Of a DNA stretch of 18,299 nt, positions 8,360 through 14,887 are shown one piece after another. The DNA comes from an uncultured Sutterella sp. (GTDB taxonomy: Bacteria > Pseudomonadota > Gammaproteobacteria > Burkholderiales > Burkholderiaceae_F). Both the position numbers and the translations under genes were made by a program. The notes beneath the pieces are model-generated. The model did no database searches. It was not told where the DNA came from and was given only the letters and a program-made list of their open reading frames with translations. The DNA lies in NCBI GenBank assembly GCA_905192805.1, contig CAJJMF010000028.1, positions 1 to 18,299 on the forward strand, given 5' to 3'. Position 1 is the first letter of the stretch; the number at the start of each line of letters is the position of its first letter.

Positions 8360-8555
8360 CTAACGAGACGACTGGTGCAGAGCCCGATCCCTGAACACGG
8401 CGGCGGACTGGAGGCCAAAGCGTGTATCCAAGTCCTAACGGCGTGCGCGCACGCAACTCCACGAACGCGAGCTGGTCGCGTTGTGGCTGGGTTAGATCTG
8501 TAAGCTGTTTGTTCGACATCCAGGCCAGCTCGTTCGGGTTAGCGAAAGCTTGCAT
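8360..8555 (-). pseudogene. Remnant of a WYL-type (CapW/BrxR-like) transcriptional regulator
   Basis: The minus-strand frame from 8555 encodes an N-terminus containing MSNKQLTDLTQPQRDQLAF followed by VELRA. It resembles the first helix of the winged-HTH domain of WYL regulators (pattern L-x-x-x-QR-x-x-LAF-[IV]-[DE]-x-R, from memory). That frame then turns into unlikely sequence. In the +1 frame, positions 8434-8360 read DLDTRFGLQSAAVFRDRALHQ, which resembles the continuing recognition-helix segment (RFG-x-x-x-AA-x-x-RD-x-AL). So the piece is frameshifted, appears short by about five residues at the junction, and stops at 8360. The rest of the regulator, including the WYL domain, is absent. 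It is divergent from the ADP-ribosylglycohydrolase gene, the orientation expected of a regulator and its target. Confidence 0.5.
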
Positions 8556-8581
8556 GGGTCATTGTGGGAAGTTTATGGTCT

Positions 8582-8587
8582 ATTATA
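8582..8587 (-). promoter_or_regulatory. Possible -10 element for the divergent regulator remnant
   Basis: A consensus TATAAT on the minus strand, 27 bp upstream of the remnant's ATG at 8555. No good -35 is visible at the standard distance, so this is only a suggestion. The 124-bp interval 8556-8679 between the two divergent frames would have held the shared control region. Confidence 0.25.
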
Positions 8588-8679
8588 AATTCTATCCATG
8601 ACTCTATTTTCATCTGTTTTTTGCGTCGCATTGTGATAACCACAGGCGGAGCAACGAGAAAAGGATCGGTACGGGCGCT

Positions 8680-10494
8680 ATGCAAGATTTCAAGGAGCTT
8701 CACCTAAAGCCAGAGACGCTGGCCAAGTACGGGTTGCCGGACATTCCGTACCCCGTCCCCGCGTCCAATCTGAAGTCGGTCTTGCGCGAGAACGGGGACC
8801 TGCCGCTGGCCGTGCTGCTGCACGGTCTGCAGCAGCGTAGCCGGGATGGGGAGGCCGAATGGCAACAGATCGAACCCGCAATGGATCGGCTTGCCGAGCT
8901 ATTGGCTCCCGACGATGCCCGCGATGCCGTATCAGCCGCAGGTGAGCACTGGTGGCTCGAGGTCGGGCCCGTGGACCTCGGTGGCAAACTGGTCACCATC
9001 CAACGTGGCGATGCTCTGATCGCCGCCATCACCGCCCGGGACGACGGACGCTTGCGGGTGGCCGTATTTCGCCCGTTGGACGCCAAGAGCGTGGAATACC
9101 TGATCGGGCTTGGGCATGTGCCTCACCCTGAACACGGTGTCTTCATGCGCGAGAACAACTGGGAGTACGCGCTCGACTGCTCAGCCGTCAACCGCAACTA
9201 CTCCGCTGCCGACCGGGGCGAAGCCTACCTGTCCTATTGGGAGAAAGGTCTAGGCATCAGTTGGGACGGTTCCGATGTGCCCGAGTGGCGCAAGCAACGG
9301 GACCTCGTTACCCGACCCGCCGCCCGCGTAGTCGCAGAGCTGAGCAACTACTACACCTTGTCCAGCACTGAGAACGAGGAACCCGTTGCCGATGCGGGCG
9401 CGGCGGAAGAGTTCGAGACACTGGCACCACTGCCCTGGAGCAGCAAGCGCCAGCTAAAACGCACGGTCCAGGAGCGGTTTCTGGGCTGCCTGCTAGGTGG
9501 TGCAGTCGGAGATGCGCTGGGCGCACCGGTCGAGTTCATGACGCGGACCGAGATTCTGCGTCGCTTCGGCCCCAAGGGCATCACCGAGTACGCACCGGCT
9601 TATGGCGGTCTGGGGACGATCACCGACGATACGCAGATGACCTTGTTCACCGCTGAGGGGTTGATCCGAGGCTGGGTGCGCGGCTGCTTCAAAGGCAGCA
9701 CGACCTATTCCGGCGTTACGGCCCACGCCTACTTGCGCTGGCTGCAAACCCAAGGCGAACATCCGACCTGCGATATCGACTTCGGCACCGATGAGTCTGG
9801 CTGGCTGTTTCAGCAGCGTCAGCTGCACAGCCGTCGCGCACCGGGCAACACCTGCCTGGTGGCCCTGCGGGCGATGAATTCCCTCGGGGAGTCTGCCCGT
9901 AACGACAGCAAAGGCTGCGGTGGCGTCATGCGGGTTGCGCCGGTCGGTCTGTTCGCTTGGCGCCTGCGTCAGCACGAATCTCCCCAAGATGCCTTCCGGC
10001 TGGGTACTAAATTGGCTGCGCTGACCGATGGCGCTTCGCTGCCCGAGGCGCTGGCCGCCGCCAAAAGCCTCCTGCGAACCGAGCCCGGCCACGATGAGAC
10101 GTTGCGGGCAATAGAGATTGCCGAGGAGTTGGCCGATTCCAGTCTGCCCCATGAAGAAGCCATTGCCCGGCTGGGCCAAGGTTGGATCGCCGAGGAGGCC
10201 CTGGCGATCTCCATCTATTGCGCGCTGGTCGCCCGCGATTTCAAGGATGGGGTAATTCTGTCGGTGAACCACGATGGCGACTCCGACTCGACCGGCGCGA
10301 TCGCTGGCAATCTGCTGGGCGTAATGCACGGCGTCAAGGCGATCCCTGCCGAATGGCTGGGACCCCTGGAGCTGCGCGACGTCATCACCGAATTGGCGCA
10401 AGACCTCTACGCGTTCAAGGATTGGGCGATAGGCGAGTACAGCGACAACGAAGAGCTGAACCATCGGATCTGGCGGAAGTACCCGGGGTTCTGA
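8680..10494 (+). CDS. ADP-ribosylglycohydrolase-domain protein with unrecognised N-terminal domain
   Basis: A 604-aa two-part protein. Residues ~1-250 form a soluble region with Trp-rich patches (EHWWLEVG, ENNWEYALD, YLSYWEKGLGISWDG) that I do not recognise. Residues ~262-590 are an ADP-ribosylglycohydrolase (DraG/ARH) domain: ERFLGCLLGGAVGDALGAP, the metal-binding TDDT at 315-318, KGCGGVMRVAP at 411-421, and the second metal motif HDGDSDSTGAIAGN at 531-544. Such enzymes remove ADP-ribose from proteins or nucleic acids. Oddity: after LAALT (to residue 449) the chain goes straight to DGASLPEAL. The His-Gly-His-Pro-containing helix pair usually there, about 20 residues, is missing, as if cleanly deleted in frame. 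GC content and codon use are much higher in G/C than in the neighbours, indicating horizontal transfer. An AAAAGGA sequence lies 14 nt before the ATG, a long spacing. Confidence 0.85.
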   Translation: MQDFKELHLKPETLAKYGLPDIPYPVPASNLKSVLRENGDLPLAVLLHGLQQRSRDGEAEWQQIEPAMDRLAELLAPDDARDAVSAAGEHWWLEVGPVDLGGKLVTIQRGDALIAAITARDDGRLRVAVFRPLDAKSVEYLIGLGHVPHPEHGVFMRENNWEYALDCSAVNRNYSAADRGEAYLSYWEKGLGISWDGSDVPEWRKQRDLVTRPAARVVAELSNYYTLSSTENEEPVADAGAAEEFETLAPLPWSSKRQLKRTVQERFLGCLLGGAVGDALGAPVEFMTRTEILRRFGPKGITEYAPAYGGLGTITDDTQMTLFTAEGLIRGWVRGCFKGSTTYSGVTAHAYLRWLQTQGEHPTCDIDFGTDESGWLFQQRQLHSRRAPGNTCLVALRAMNSLGESARNDSKGCGGVMRVAPVGLFAWRLRQHESPQDAFRLGTKLAALTDGASLPEALAAAKSLLRTEPGHDETLRAIEIAEELADSSLPHEEAIARLGQGWIAEEALAISIYCALVARDFKDGVILSVNHDGDSDSTGAIAGNLLGVMHGVKAIPAEWLGPLELRDVITELAQDLYAFKDWAIGEYSDNEELNHRIWRKYPGF

Positions 10495-10500
10495 GGGGGA

Positions 10501-10680
10501 GTTGCCCAAATTGCCGAAGCCGCCGATGTGCTGAAGGTGCGCCCGCAAACCCTGCGCCGCCACCTGTGCGAGTTTGGGCACTACTATCGCATCCGAGTGG
10601 TCATGATGCCCAGCGCACGGCTGATATGGCCGGAGCGGGAGGTGCATACGATGGTGTGTGGGGAAGCGGACAGACAGTGA
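10501..10680 (+). pseudogene. Remnant of a small helix-turn-helix (excisionase/MerR-like) DNA-binding protein
   Basis: Immediately after the hydrolase stop (10492-10494), and in the same frame, the sequence reads VAQIAEAADVLKVRPQTLRR and continues about 39 codons to a TGA at 10678. It resembles the N-terminal HTH of excisionase/AlpA-like or MerR-type small proteins (A-A-x-x-L-x-V-x-x-x-T-L-R-R). There is no ATG before the HTH. The only in-frame alternatives are ATT at 10510 and GTG at 10528, which would cut into it. It therefore looks like a 5'-truncated gene fused by deletion to the end of the hydrolase gene. An alternative is stop-codon readthrough adding a DNA-binding tail. Base composition matches the GC-rich patch. 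Confidence 0.45.
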
Positions 10681-10732
10681 TAGCGTCCTACCCGAAACGT
10701 TCAAAAATTGGCTACATGGAGGGCAGAAAGTA

Positions 10733-10762
10733 AAAAAGGCCACCTGTACTGGCGGCCTTTTT
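10733..10762 (-). terminator. Terminator downstream of tRNA-Thr
   Basis: Arms AAAAAGGCC (10733-10741) and GGCCTTTTT (10754-10762) with additional CC/GG pairing inside a 12-nt loop. On the minus strand it begins 13 nt after the tRNA CCA end and is followed by a T-run. The flanking A and T runs would let it work from the other side too. Confidence 0.85.
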
Positions 10763-10775
10763 CATGAATTCTTTG

Positions 10776-10851
10776 TGGTGCCGGAGAAGAGACTTGAACT
10801 CCCGACCTTCGCATTACGAATGCGCTGCTCTACCAACTGAGCTACACCGGC
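10776..10851 (-). tRNA. tRNA-Thr (anticodon CGU)
   Basis: A 76-nt gene read on the minus strand, with all arms identifiable: acceptor GCCGGTG/CTCCGGC, D arm GCTC/GAGC, anticodon loop TTCGTAA (CGU anticodon, decoding ACG), T arm GGGAG-TTCAAGT-CTCTT, and an encoded 3' ACCA. The anticodon arm and surroundings match the E. coli tRNA-Thr(CGU) pattern as I remember it. Position 6/67 is a U-U mismatch in the acceptor stem, and two G-U pairs occur in the T stem. Its 3' end faces the GC-rich accessory patch, the usual orientation when an island uses a tRNA 3' end. Confidence 0.95.
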
Positions 10852-10891
10852 ATCATCACTGGGTTCAACTGACGTCGAACTTAGAGGATGA

Positions 10892-10920
10892 ATTATGCAG
10901 AGCAGTACTGTACTTTTCAA
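10892..10920 (-). promoter_or_regulatory. Probable promoter of the tRNA-Thr gene
   Basis: On the minus strand TTGAAA (10915-10920) and CATAAT (10892-10897) are separated by 17 bp, about 40 bp upstream of the tRNA. Each box matches the sigma-70 consensus at five of six positions. The spacer contains a perfect odd palindrome, AGTACAGTACT. Confidence 0.55.
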
Positions 10921-11064
10921 GTATAGAAATATTTTTTTACATTTGTTGTCAACCCGTTGCCTTCTCATTTGCCCTGAGCTAACTTTTGAGACGGAGTAAC
11001 CAGCGGATTATCGGTACAATGGAAGCTCTATTTTTTACCCTGTCACCACACGTGGTTGCCCGAT

Positions 11065-11562
11065 ATGTCATCCCCTTTGAGCTCTCTGCAGTTTTCACTC
11101 CCATTGCCGGAGTACACAGACCGCTTAGCGGCACAATTGGCTCACACCATTGCTCAGTATCAGAGCGACTGGCAACCGGCAGGGCTTACGCTGGAATTAA
11201 ACGGTGATCTTGGGGCAGGAAAAACCAGTTTTACCCGAGCCATGCTACGAGCCTGGAATTTCACCGGCCCAGTCAAAAGCCCTACGTTTTCTCTTGTAGA
11301 AACATATAGTGTGCTTGGGGTAACCTTTAACCACTTTGACTTTTACCGTTTCGAAACCCCTGAAGAGTTTGATGAAGCCGGTTTCCGTGATCTGTTTGGG
11401 CCAGACCAAATTTGTGCTACCGAATGGTCAAGTAAAGCACAACCGTATGTCCCCAATGCCGATGTGCGCATCATGCTCACGGTTGACGGGTTAGGACGCC
11501 AAGCCACCCTGCAAGCGCTCACACCGATCGGACACACCCTGCTCAATCAACTAGAGAAATAA
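11065..11562 (+). CDS. tsaE: TsaE, tRNA N6-threonylcarbamoyladenosine biosynthesis ATPase
   Basis: A 165-aa P-loop protein. The Walker A is GDLGAGKTSFTR, followed by the family's SPTFSLVETY (switch) and FDFYRF / EFDEAGFRDLF segments and then the EWSS motif. This is the standard TsaE/YjeE architecture. TsaE binds the TsaB-TsaD complex and drives the cycle that places t6A at position 37 of ANN-decoding tRNAs. The start is taken as ATG 11065. A TTG three codons earlier is in frame but not needed. No strong Shine-Dalgarno is visible. The amidase gene follows after 3 nt, so they form an operon, an arrangement common in proteobacteria. A TACAAT at about 11013 might be a -10. The partner enzyme gene tsaC is at the right edge of this window. 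Confidence 0.93.
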   Translation: MSSPLSSLQFSLPLPEYTDRLAAQLAHTIAQYQSDWQPAGLTLELNGDLGAGKTSFTRAMLRAWNFTGPVKSPTFSLVETYSVLGVTFNHFDFYRFETPEEFDEAGFRDLFGPDQICATEWSSKAQPYVPNADVRIMLTVDGLGRQATLQALTPIGHTLLNQLEK

Positions 11563-11565
11563 TTC

Positions 11566-12966
11566 ATGGCAACACGTCGTGACCTTTTAACCGCTTCGGC
11601 TGGGACACTCCTACTTTCCCTTAGCCCATGGGATTTAGCCTATGGTGCACGTCTCATTGATGTGCGCATGTGGCCGTCCGATGAATACACTCGTGTCACT
11701 ATTGAACACGATACGCCGCTCGACTTTAAGTATTTTTTCTTACGTAACTCCACGCCGATTCGCCTCGTTGTGGATATTAAGGGTTTAGCCTTGACCGCTA
11801 AACTACGTAAGCAAATCGAAGCCGTGAACGCGGACGACCCCTACATTGCGTCCATCCGTATTGGACAATTTCAGCCCGATACCTTGCGCTTAGTAATGGA
11901 CTTAAAAACCGATGTGAAACCGGAGGTCTTCCAGCTTAAGCCCTTTGCTAATTACAAGTACCGTCTCGTATTTGACATCTATCCGGCCGTTCCTAAGGAT
12001 CCGATTGGACGACTCTTAGCGAGCGAACACCGCGGGGAAACGACGGCCAGTGGTCAGAATGAACCCGACCCTCTTGCGGACATTTTGGCTGATCTAACGG
12101 AAAAGCAATCGAAGCAAACCGCGGCAGATCAAACACTTGGCGATTCGGGGCCAGATAATACGAATTTACCGGGATTAAATCCTCCTTTGGATGATGAACC
12201 CACACCTCCGAGCAAGTCAGCGGGAACCAAACCTAAGAAAAAACCCTCTCGAGGAAGTAAGCGATCCGAAGAGTTGCTCGTTGTGATCGACCCTGGCCAC
12301 GGGGGAGAGGATCCAGGCGCGATTGGACGCAGCCGTACGCGTGAAAAAGATGTGGTGCTCAAGATCGCTCGCCATTTGAATCAGCTGATTAATGCGGAAT
12401 CCGGTATGCGCGCCATCATGACCCGCAATTCGGATCACTTTGTGAGTCTTGGTGCCCGGGTACGTATTGCGCAAAAAGCCCGCGCTCATCTCTTGGTGAG
12501 CATCCACGCCGATGCCTTCACCACCCCCTCGGCCAAAGGCTCCAGTGTGTTTGCACTCTCAGAACGCGGTGCCACGTCGGCTGCCGCGCGTTGGCTCGCG
12601 AAAAGTCAGAACGAATCCGACTTAATCGGTGGGATCAATATTGCCGATGTGAATAAAGAAGTGGCAAGCGTGCTGGTCGATATGACCAGTGATTGGACGA
12701 TTGACTATAGTCTTGGTCTCGGTAAGCGGGTACTCACCGAAATGGGGCGCATCAACCAATTGCATAAGAATCATGTTGAACAAGCGGGCTTTGCGGTTCT
12801 CAAAGGTCAAGGTATCCCATCCATTTTGGTGGAAACCGCCTTTATCTCCAACCCTCAAGAAGAACGTTTTTTAAACAATGCCACGCACCAGCGACGCATT
12901 GCTCAAGCGATTTTACGCGGGATACAAAATCAGGTGAACGCGAATCGGAGCATCCTCGCCAGTTAA
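11566..12966 (+). CDS. amiC: N-acetylmuramoyl-L-alanine amidase, AmiC-type
   Basis: A 466-aa periplasmic cell-wall hydrolase that cleaves the amide between MurNAc and the stem peptide, typically for daughter-cell separation. The N-terminus (ATRRDLLTASAGTLLLSLS) has an RR pair and short hydrophobic core, consistent with Tat export as in E. coli AmiC, and cleavage near residue 27. Residues ~28-140 are an AMIN domain that localises the enzyme. A Pro/Lys/Ser-rich linker spans ~150-235. The Amidase_3 domain follows, with zinc ligands H245 (IDPGHGG), E260 and H314 (SIHADAF) and catalytic E423 in the ILVETAFISN motif. Burkholderiales copies are of similar length. It starts 3 nt after tsaE. Activation by an EnvC/NlpD-type protein is expected from the family but not visible here. 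Confidence 0.93.
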   Translation: MATRRDLLTASAGTLLLSLSPWDLAYGARLIDVRMWPSDEYTRVTIEHDTPLDFKYFFLRNSTPIRLVVDIKGLALTAKLRKQIEAVNADDPYIASIRIGQFQPDTLRLVMDLKTDVKPEVFQLKPFANYKYRLVFDIYPAVPKDPIGRLLASEHRGETTASGQNEPDPLADILADLTEKQSKQTAADQTLGDSGPDNTNLPGLNPPLDDEPTPPSKSAGTKPKKKPSRGSKRSEELLVVIDPGHGGEDPGAIGRSRTREKDVVLKIARHLNQLINAESGMRAIMTRNSDHFVSLGARVRIAQKARAHLLVSIHADAFTTPSAKGSSVFALSERGATSAAARWLAKSQNESDLIGGINIADVNKEVASVLVDMTSDWTIDYSLGLGKRVLTEMGRINQLHKNHVEQAGFAVLKGQGIPSILVETAFISNPQEERFLNNATHQRRIAQAILRGIQNQVNANRSILAS

Positions 12967-13081
12967 GCGTCCAAAACGGTTAAGTGGGTTGCGAAATTGG
13001 CACAATATCGCGACAAAATCAAAGAGCCTGTGCTTTTTTCTCGCCCCACAACGCTAAACCCTATACAATGCGCATAGCTAT

Positions 13082-13119
13082 GTTTAGCCTCGACTCGGCC
13101 CCGAGTACTGAGGCTAAAC
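13082..13119 (+). promoter_or_regulatory. Long hairpin in the fba leader
   Basis: Outer arms GTTTAGCCTC (13082-13091) and GAGGCTAAAC (13110-13119) pair perfectly over 10 bp. Inside them ACTCG/CGAGT (with GCCC loop) forms a second stem, separated by a small internal loop. A TATACAAT that could serve as a -10 lies about 20 bp upstream, so the hairpin would sit at the very 5' end of the fba mRNA. It ends 34 nt before the fba ATG, and a CTTTTTG tract lies about 10 nt after it. Roles as an mRNA stabiliser, attenuator or operator are all possible. Confidence 0.6.
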
Positions 13120-13153
13120 CATTTAACCTCTTTTTGAATCGGAGTTATTCGTC

Positions 13154-14218
13154 ATGGCACTCGTATCCATGCGTCAGTTACTCGATCACGCCGCAGAAAA
13201 CGGCTACGGTGTTCCGGCTTTTAACGTTAACAACCTCGAACAGGTTCAGGCCATTATGGCTGCCGCGAGTGAAGTTGGAGCTCCTGTGATCATGCAAGCC
13301 TCTGCCGGCGCTCGTCGCTATGCTGGGGAAGCCTTCCTTCGTCATTTAATCTCTGCGGCCGTTGAAGCCTACCCGGATGTTCCGGTCTGTATGCACCAAG
13401 ACCACGGTCAGAGTCCTGCCGTCTGCCAGAGCGCTATGCGTTCGGGCTTTTCTTCCGTCATGATGGACGGCTCTTTGATGAGCGACGGCAAAACCATTTC
13501 GACCTATGAATACAACGTTGACGTGACCCGTCGCGTGGTGGAAATGGCACACTGCATCGGGGTGTCTGTCGAAGGCGAAATCGGCTGCTTAGGTTCGTTG
13601 GAAACCATGCGTGGTGACAAGGAAGATGGTCATGGGACCGATGCCACGATGACCCGCGAACAGTTGCTCACCGATCCGGATCAGGCGGCTGAATTTGTGA
13701 AAGCCACCCAGTTAGACGCCTTGGCGATTGCCATCGGTACGTCTCATGGTGCTTATAAATTTACCCGTAAACCCTCGGGCGACATTTTGTCCATTCAGCG
13801 CGTGAAAGAAATTCATGCCCGCTTACCGAACACCCACTTGGTGATGCACGGTTCATCCTCGGTTCCCCAGGAATACCTGGCCACGATCCGTGAATTCGGT
13901 GGTGACATGCGCGAAACCTATGGCGTGCCCGTTGAAGAAATTCAAGAAGCGATCAAGCACGGTGTGCGCAAGGTCAATATCGACACCGACATCCGCTTGG
14001 GTATGACGGCTGCGATTCGTCAGTTCTTATTCGAAAACCCCTCGAAGTTCGATCCTCGTGACTACATGAAGGTCGCCCGCAACGCTGCCAAGGAACTCTG
14101 CAAGACCCGTTACTTGCAATTTGGTTGCGAAGGCCAGGGAGCTCGTATCAAGCCGATTTCGCTGGATAAGATGGCTCAGCTTTATGCCGATGGCACGTTA
14201 CGTCAGAACGTGCTCTAA
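13154..14218 (+). CDS. fba: Class II fructose-1,6-bisphosphate aldolase
   Basis: A 354-aa zinc-dependent aldolase splitting fructose-1,6-bisphosphate into dihydroxyacetone phosphate and glyceraldehyde-3-phosphate in glycolysis, and reversing this in gluconeogenesis. Visible hallmarks are the N-terminal GYGVPAFNVNNLEQ, the zinc/active-site region VCMHQDHGQSP, VEGEIGCLGS, the AIGTSHGAYKF segment, LVMHGSSSVP and the phosphate-binding GVRKVNIDTDIRLG. Length and sequence style match the Burkholderiales type. The ATG is preceded by CGGAG at a spacing of nine. The gene has its own leader hairpin and a downstream terminator, so it is probably a single transcription unit, placed before the pur genes as in many Burkholderiales. 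Confidence 0.96.
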   Translation: MALVSMRQLLDHAAENGYGVPAFNVNNLEQVQAIMAAASEVGAPVIMQASAGARRYAGEAFLRHLISAAVEAYPDVPVCMHQDHGQSPAVCQSAMRSGFSSVMMDGSLMSDGKTISTYEYNVDVTRRVVEMAHCIGVSVEGEIGCLGSLETMRGDKEDGHGTDATMTREQLLTDPDQAAEFVKATQLDALAIAIGTSHGAYKFTRKPSGDILSIQRVKEIHARLPNTHLVMHGSSSVPQEYLATIREFGGDMRETYGVPVEEIQEAIKHGVRKVNIDTDIRLGMTAAIRQFLFENPSKFDPRDYMKVARNAAKELCKTRYLQFGCEGQGARIKPISLDKMAQLYADGTLRQNVL

Positions 14219-14249
14219 TTATGATCTAACCGCATAAGTTGATCATTTC

Positions 14250-14284
14250 AGCGCCCTTGGTGACGTTCTCCGAGGGCGCTCTTT
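14250..14284 (+). terminator. Terminator after fba
   Basis: Arms AGCGCCCT (14250-14257) and AGGGCGCT (14273-14280) pair perfectly over 8 bp, followed by CTTT. It lies 31 nt after the fba stop. The T-tract is short, so partial readthrough into dgkA is possible. Confidence 0.65.
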
Positions 14285-14325
14285 ATTACCCATTGCTTCA
14301 TGTTCTCACTCATTGGGGAGTTCCT

Positions 14326-14736
14326 ATGGCAGAAAAACCCACCGATGCTCAATCCTTAAAGGGAAAAACGGGATTTCGCCGTCTTATCAATGCCACGCGT
14401 TATTCCATGCAGGGCTTTAAGGCCGCTTTCCATAATGAAGCTGCCTTCAGAGAAGAAACACTACTGGCGTGCGTTGCCATTCCTATTGCTGTGCTGTTGC
14501 CGGTCACATGGATTGAAACGGCACTGCTTATTTGTGGCATTCTCGGCCTACTGTTAACGGAAATCCTCAACTCAGCCTTAGAAGCGGTAGTTGACCGCAT
14601 CGGCTCTGAAATTCACCCCTTGAGCGGTCGAGCCAAAGATATGGGTAGTGCGGCCGTCTTTTTAGCCATGGTCATGTGCGCCTTGATTTGGTTGTCGATC
14701 GTTGGGCCCCTTTGTCTTGAGTGGTTTTTGGCCTAA
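14326..14736 (+). CDS. dgkA: Diacylglycerol kinase (DgkA)
   Basis: A 136-aa inner-membrane kinase that converts diacylglycerol to phosphatidic acid, recycling lipid released by osmoglucan or lipopolysaccharide modification. It has the DgkA layout: an amphipathic N-terminal part (GFRRLINATRYSMQGFKAAFHNEAAFREE), then three membrane spans, with the signature EILNSALEAVVDRIG followed by HPLSGRAKDMGSAAV carrying the catalytic acidic residues. The frame can be extended to a TTG at 14239, but that crosses the fba terminator. The ATG at 14326 has GGGGAG five bases upstream and gives the family's normal length (E. coli about 120 aa plus a short polar N-terminal extension here). Confidence in identity is high. 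Confidence 0.93.
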   Translation: MAEKPTDAQSLKGKTGFRRLINATRYSMQGFKAAFHNEAAFREETLLACVAIPIAVLLPVTWIETALLICGILGLLLTEILNSALEAVVDRIGSEIHPLSGRAKDMGSAAVFLAMVMCALIWLSIVGPLCLEWFLA

Positions 14737-14761
14737 ACGGCTGATCAACTAAGCGTTATTA

Positions 14762-14780
14762 CTAAAAAAATTATTTTTTT
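14762..14780 (+). other. A7-TTA-T7 AT-only inverted repeat between dgkA and purC
   Basis: A run of seven A, TTA and seven T forms a perfect AT-only dyad 26 nt after the dgkA stop. It might act as a weak terminator, or as an UP-like or bent element for the purC promoter. It lacks the GC stem of a normal terminator. Confidence 0.35.
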
Positions 14781-14800
14781 GTCCTGTGCTCCACACGCTG

Positions 14801-14887
14801 CTCCTAAGAGAGCTTTAGAATAGCTTCATCTTTAAAAACCCCAGTGCACTTCCCTAAAATCTGCACTGCTCTCTTAGGAGACTCCTC
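14801..14887 (+). promoter_or_regulatory. Candidate structured leader controlling purC translation
   Basis: A perfect 13-bp inverted repeat, CTCCTAAGAGAGC (14801-14813) and GCTCTCTTAGGAG (14868-14880), encloses a second 6-7-bp hairpin CAGTGCA/TGCACTG (14842-14848, 14862-14868) with a 13-nt loop, directly adjoining the long stem. The 3' arm ends in the purC Shine-Dalgarno AGGAG, seven bases before the ATG, so closing the stem would hide it. AGGAG is also followed by A-CTCCT, a second possible mask. I recognise no known riboswitch class. A caveat is TAGAAT at 14816-14821, which could be a -10. Transcription starting after it would leave out the 5' arm. Confidence 0.5.

Noticed and set aside
10182..10733. 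A 183-codon plus-strand frame overlapping the end of the hydrolase gene
   Set aside because: Arg/Gly/Pro-rich out-of-frame shadow, inconsistent with the motif-bearing frame.
9493..10743. A 416-codon open frame on the minus strand opposite the ADP-ribosylglycohydrolase gene
   Set aside because: It is the antisense shadow of a GC-rich gene. Its composition (Gln, Pro, Arg, Gly rich, no recognisable motif) is typical of such frames, whereas the plus strand carries clear ARH motifs.
11990..12510. Minus-strand frames inside amiC
   Set aside because: Shadows of a well-supported amidase gene with all zinc-ligand motifs.
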